DNA of 64,000 nt, from positions 39,589,870-39,653,869 of the forward strand of contig JAVUNC010000006.1 in the NCBI GenBank assembly GCA_032173965.1, read 5' to 3'. The translations under genes and the position numbers were made by a program. Below, in pieces: positions 60,356-64,000 of the stretch. Below the pieces are notes generated by a model. That model was not told where the DNA came from and did not search any database. It saw nothing but the letters and a program-made list of their open reading frames with translations. Source of the DNA: Sitta carolinensis. Lineage: Eukaryota > Chordata > Aves > Passeriformes > Sittidae. Numbering within the stretch: position 1 is the stretch's first letter; each line of letters opens with the position of its first letter.

Positions 60356-60376
60356 AAAAAAAAGAAAAAAAAAAAG
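60356..60376. repeat. Short poly(A)-rich run
   Basis: About twenty A with one G, at the boundary of the reverse-oriented CR1 copy that follows. Confidence 0.85.
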
Positions 60377-60377
60377 G

Positions 60378-60870
60378 ATTCATAGAATCAATTAGGTTGG
60401 AAAAGACCTCGGATCATTGAGTCCAACCTCTGACCTAACACCACCATGTCAGCTAGACCGTGGCACTAAGTCTACATCCAGTCTTAAACACTTTCAGGGA
60501 TGGTGACTCCACCACCTCCTCGGGCATCCCATTTCAAAGTCTAATCATCCCTTCTGTGAAGAAATTCATTCTCATCTCCAACCTGAACCTCCCCGGGGAA
60601 CAACTTGAGACTATGTCTTGTCCTGTCTCTCCTGTCTCTGGAGAAGAGGTCAAACCCTACCGTGGCTACAGCCTCTCTCAGCCTCCTCGTGAGAGTGATA
60701 AGGTCACCCCTGAGTCTCCTTTTTTCTGGGCTGAACACCCCCTTCTGCTCCTCACACAACTTGTGCTCTAGATCCTTCACCAGGTTCATTGCCCTTCTCT
60801 GGACTCCAGCACCTCAATGTCTCTTCCTGAATGGAAGCACACAGAACTCAAGGTGTGGCTTCAGTAGTGC
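60378..60870 (-). mobile_element. CR1 LINE fragment, reverse orientation
   Basis: The plus strand opens with the reverse complement of the CR1 3' end (GATTCATAGAATCA, then TTAGGTTGGAAAAGACCTC) and continues in CR1 order through 'gagtccaacctctgacctaa', 'caccaccatgtcagctagac', 'gagaagaggtcaaaccctac' and 'gcccttctctggactccagc'. About 490 bp of the 3' part of the element survive. The open frames on both strands across it are fragments and not genes. Among the CR1 copies in the window it is one of the least diverged. Confidence 0.93.
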
Positions 60871-63800
60871 CAGGAACAGAGAAAGAAACAGTTTTTCCTG
60901 TCATGAGTGAAAACAAATAAACCAACCAACTTTTACATGGCTGGGAAGTATGAAATACATGGATTTGGTTTACATGAACTGCGTATGAAGCAAGAGCAAA
61001 TAAATGGGAGGAAGTGAGCCCCTGGTTCTATGAATATAACTAGAGTAGCTATTCTTGTTCTCAGAACTGCATAAATGCTACTAGCACCCAGAAATCTGTC
61101 AGAATATTTTGCATATGGACATGAAAACCATTTCATTAGAGAAAACTGAAAAGGCTGTGTGGAAGACCTGAGAAAAGACAACAATTAATTCCTTCAATAG
61201 AAATGGAAAGAAACACTTTCATTTAATGGTGATCTTGTTAAAGAACCTGAAATACGCTGATTAGAGAGCTCAACAAGATCTAATAAATTCCTGAATGAAA
61301 GAGAAGGACCTTTAATCTCATCATTGTCTCGTAAACAACTTGTCAAATGCAACACAAAAATGTCTGAGGTTACATGAAATGACACCATCATTTTAAAAAG
61401 TATGGCACTGATGGTTTCCAGTCCTACCAATCTGAAATGCTGTGTGAGAACACTAGTCGCTCTTATTCTTTGGATGTATTTTTGAGCACTTAAATGCCTG
61501 AGTTGGCTCTGATTGCATCTAAGCCGTAGTGTGAGACGTGTGATCTCTAGACTGGATTTGGATCCCTTACTGTTCAGGAGTTTTGAATTTTGAGGAAAAG
61601 CATGCTAAGAATGCTATTGTATCATCTTATTTGCACAGGCATGGTCCTGGTTGCCTTGCACCCAGAAACAACCCTTACTGTCCTCCAGAGAGGCCAGATT
61701 TCTCAGGCTGTGGAGTGTGTGTGGATGCTCAGTGAAAACAGCTTACCAGAGAGCAAGTAGCCTGTGTTTAGGACAGACAATCTGCTGTTCAGTTCAGGTG
61801 ATTCAGAACAGATTTGGAATATGTGATACCAGGCCTTCATCCGAGGGGCAGCAGGTAGGAAAACTGAATTAGTATACTGTTTAATAGAGACATTTTTTTG
61901 ATAGTCAAGGTAAACCTCTGTTCTAAATAAATTAAATCTTATCACTAGAATTGTCCCTGGATTGACTTAAACCTTAGGTTTATATTGAACATCATCTAAA
62001 TTCTTCCTCCTCCAAATACAGTGTTTGTAATTTTAATAATATTTTGTCATTGCCCCTTCTCTCCCTTTTCCTTTCTTTTGATTCATTGATCCAAGGTCTT
62101 ATTTACTGTGTGAGTTCAGTGATTACAGTCAGTGGCAACAGGATGTTTTCCTTTTTCCTTATGTTATACAGTGGTTGATTTTTTTATCCTAAAGGTGAGT
62201 GTTTTGACAATTAAGTATTAACTTTTTGTTCACTTCCCTGTTTATTCTGGTCATACAGCAGGAAAAGAGTGAAAAGAATGTGAGTGAAGTATGACTGTAT
62301 GTTTATTCAGCGTAGGAGTTTCAACACTTACTAAAAAAACTGTTGAATCTCTCAGGAGAAGATGCAGAAAATATCTTTCATGGCTTAAGAGGGACAAAGG
62401 CAAGTTTTTGTCTAATGAGGTGGTTAAATAATAGGTCTTGTGTGCTTACTGAACAATTAATAAAGGTGTTGATGCATAGACTTCATAAATACTTATGGCA
62501 CAAAGAATCTTTTGTTCTAACACAGCAGTAGAAAGAAATGTTTGGCAAACTTTGTAAGTAAAGCATAACCAGGTCAGAAGAATGTGGTTTCATATTACAC
62601 TGTCTGAACTGGAAAGCTTATATCTGAAAACACCATGTACTCAATCTATTTTCTTCATATACTCATTGCTTTGTTTTGCTATCACAGAAAAATACATTTT
62701 AACAAGTACTATTGTATTGAGTTAGTTTGCAAAGAAATAACCTTATTCATCTCAGTTCATTGAACCAGTCTAATTTTTATGATATTTTAATACAGGTGTC
62801 TTTGTTCCTTCTGTTATTCACTTCTGTAATTTTTTATGTAAACAGAAGAATATTGTTCAAATGATGCCTCTTAAGTTTTCATTGGTCTCAACAAAAGAAT
62901 GAATTCATGCAGATGAAGTTGGACATTAAAACAGTATTAAAGCTCAAAATCCCTTTGAAAAGACATTCCATGTATGTATTTTCTTAATATTTAATATCTT
63001 ATTTAATCAATATCAAAACAGGAGACATTGTGTGATCATTTGCTCTGACCTGCAGTCTATCACAGGTCATAGAATTTCACCCAGAAGTTGACTTAACAAG
63101 ATTTTTCTCTGATGAAAGTACTTTAGTAATGACTCCTTTTCTTCTAAATTTTAAATTTAGGTATGTATTCTTTTCAAAGTACACATCTTTCACATTGTTA
63201 TATCCTTGTGCAACTTCATCTTTACCATAAATGTATCCAATTTAAGACAAGGCAGAATGAAGGTAATTTAAAAATAACAAATGATTAACGGAGATGACAT
63301 ATCAAGAATAAAGCACTTTCTATGCTCTTACAGTCTTCTGTACTGTTTTATGTTGGAGGAGAACAAAGGTGGATTTAATATTCCTTTTACAGCTTCTAGA
63401 TTTTTGGGACAACTGAGGATTTGGGGAAGCAGAGCAAAAGAGCAGCCCCAGTGACTGCTTTTAACCCTTTTGCAGCATCAGAGCATTGCAGCAGTCCAGA
63501 GCACTCTGGAAAGCAGCAAGCCCTTTTGTGTTCCCTCACCTCCCCAGCAGAGTCATCTTCTCTGTCTGCTCTTCAATAGAGTGAGTGGAAAACTACAGGC
63601 TGTAGAACGATAGCTTTACTTAATCAGTGCAACGCTGTCAGGGAGATCTCCTCATGACAGTGTTTTTTTCTGGTGGAAAAATCTACAGGATTTACACTGT
63701 CATCTACAGGATTTACACTGTCTAGCCTGCTCCAAAGCAGACTAGATGTCACATTTTCCTGGAGATAAAAGTTTTTTTGGGTTTGTGCTTCATGTGATGG

Positions 63801-64000
63801 TAGTGGATTTGGGAGGGCGTTTTTTTTGTAAGTGTTGAGTTTGCTAAGACCATTTCTACAGACTCGTTTATATGGATTGTAACTTGTCCAGTGCCTTCAT
63901 TTTTCTAGTTGCATCTTAATTTTGTGAACCTGAGAACTGAGATAAGAGTTCACATTCTACATGGCTTATGTTTGCCTGCGTTACTTGTAATCACCACTGG
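60871..64000. other. Intergenic, nothing recognised
   Basis: AT-rich sequence upstream of CIPC. No coding exon, RNA gene or clear repeat family was recognised on either strand, apart from a short local duplication near 63.7 kb. Confidence 0.55.
63681..63722. repeat. 21-bp perfect direct tandem duplication
   Basis: The 21-bp unit beginning ATCTACAGGATTTACACTG is present twice back to back (63681-63701 and 63702-63722) with no mismatch. Simple slippage duplication; no function inferred. Confidence 0.9.

Overview
This is nuclear DNA from a bird. Both recognisable genes are vertebrate genes with introns, several interspersed repeats match the avian CR1 LINE family (including the typical 3' end), introns are short, and CpG islands are sharp. 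The species cannot be named from the sequence alone. The two genes, ZDHHC22 and CIPC, are neighbours on human 14q24.3 as I recall that map, so this is a conserved syntenic block, here inverted relative to the usual human display.

Layout. 1-30.7 kb is GC-rich and holds no coding exon I can recognise. It contains three CpG-rich islands (about 14.4-15.35, 18.2-18.8 and 22.2-22.6 kb), CR1 fragments, a (CA)n microsatellite, a solo LTR with a 5-bp target-site duplication (24018-24673, minus strand) and a long (CCCTT)n tract (29113-29390). 30.7-37.1 kb is ZDHHC22 on the plus strand: a CpG-island promoter, a two-exon coding region of 274 codons, and a 4.2-kb intron. 37.1-49.5 kb is an AT-rich spacer between the two convergent genes, with an ancient CR1 copy near 47.8-48.1 kb. 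49.5-60.2 kb is CIPC on the minus strand: a long 3'UTR, three coding exons (371 codons together), a probable non-coding first exon, and a CpG-island promoter. That promoter carries a perfect 75-bp tandem duplication, each copy with an NRF1-type motif. 60.4-64 kb is intergenic, starting with a CR1 copy.

The genes do not form a pathway. ZDHHC22 is a membrane palmitoyltransferase of the DHHC family, and CIPC is a nuclear repressor of the CLOCK-BMAL1 circadian activator. TMEM63C lies beyond ZDHHC22 in human; the 14.4-kb island has several minus-strand splice-donor candidates and could be its promoter, but no TMEM63C coding exon was found, so that is inference.

The most interesting observations are: a possible alternative last exon of CIPC (56486-56689, minus) that joins in frame, has its own poly(A) signal, and would give a protein without the CLOCK-binding C-terminus; a 31-codon upstream ORF ending 5 nt before the CIPC start, lying where mammals appear to have an N-terminal extension; and the duplicated NRF1 motif in the CIPC promoter. 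I found no sign of an entirely new biological system.
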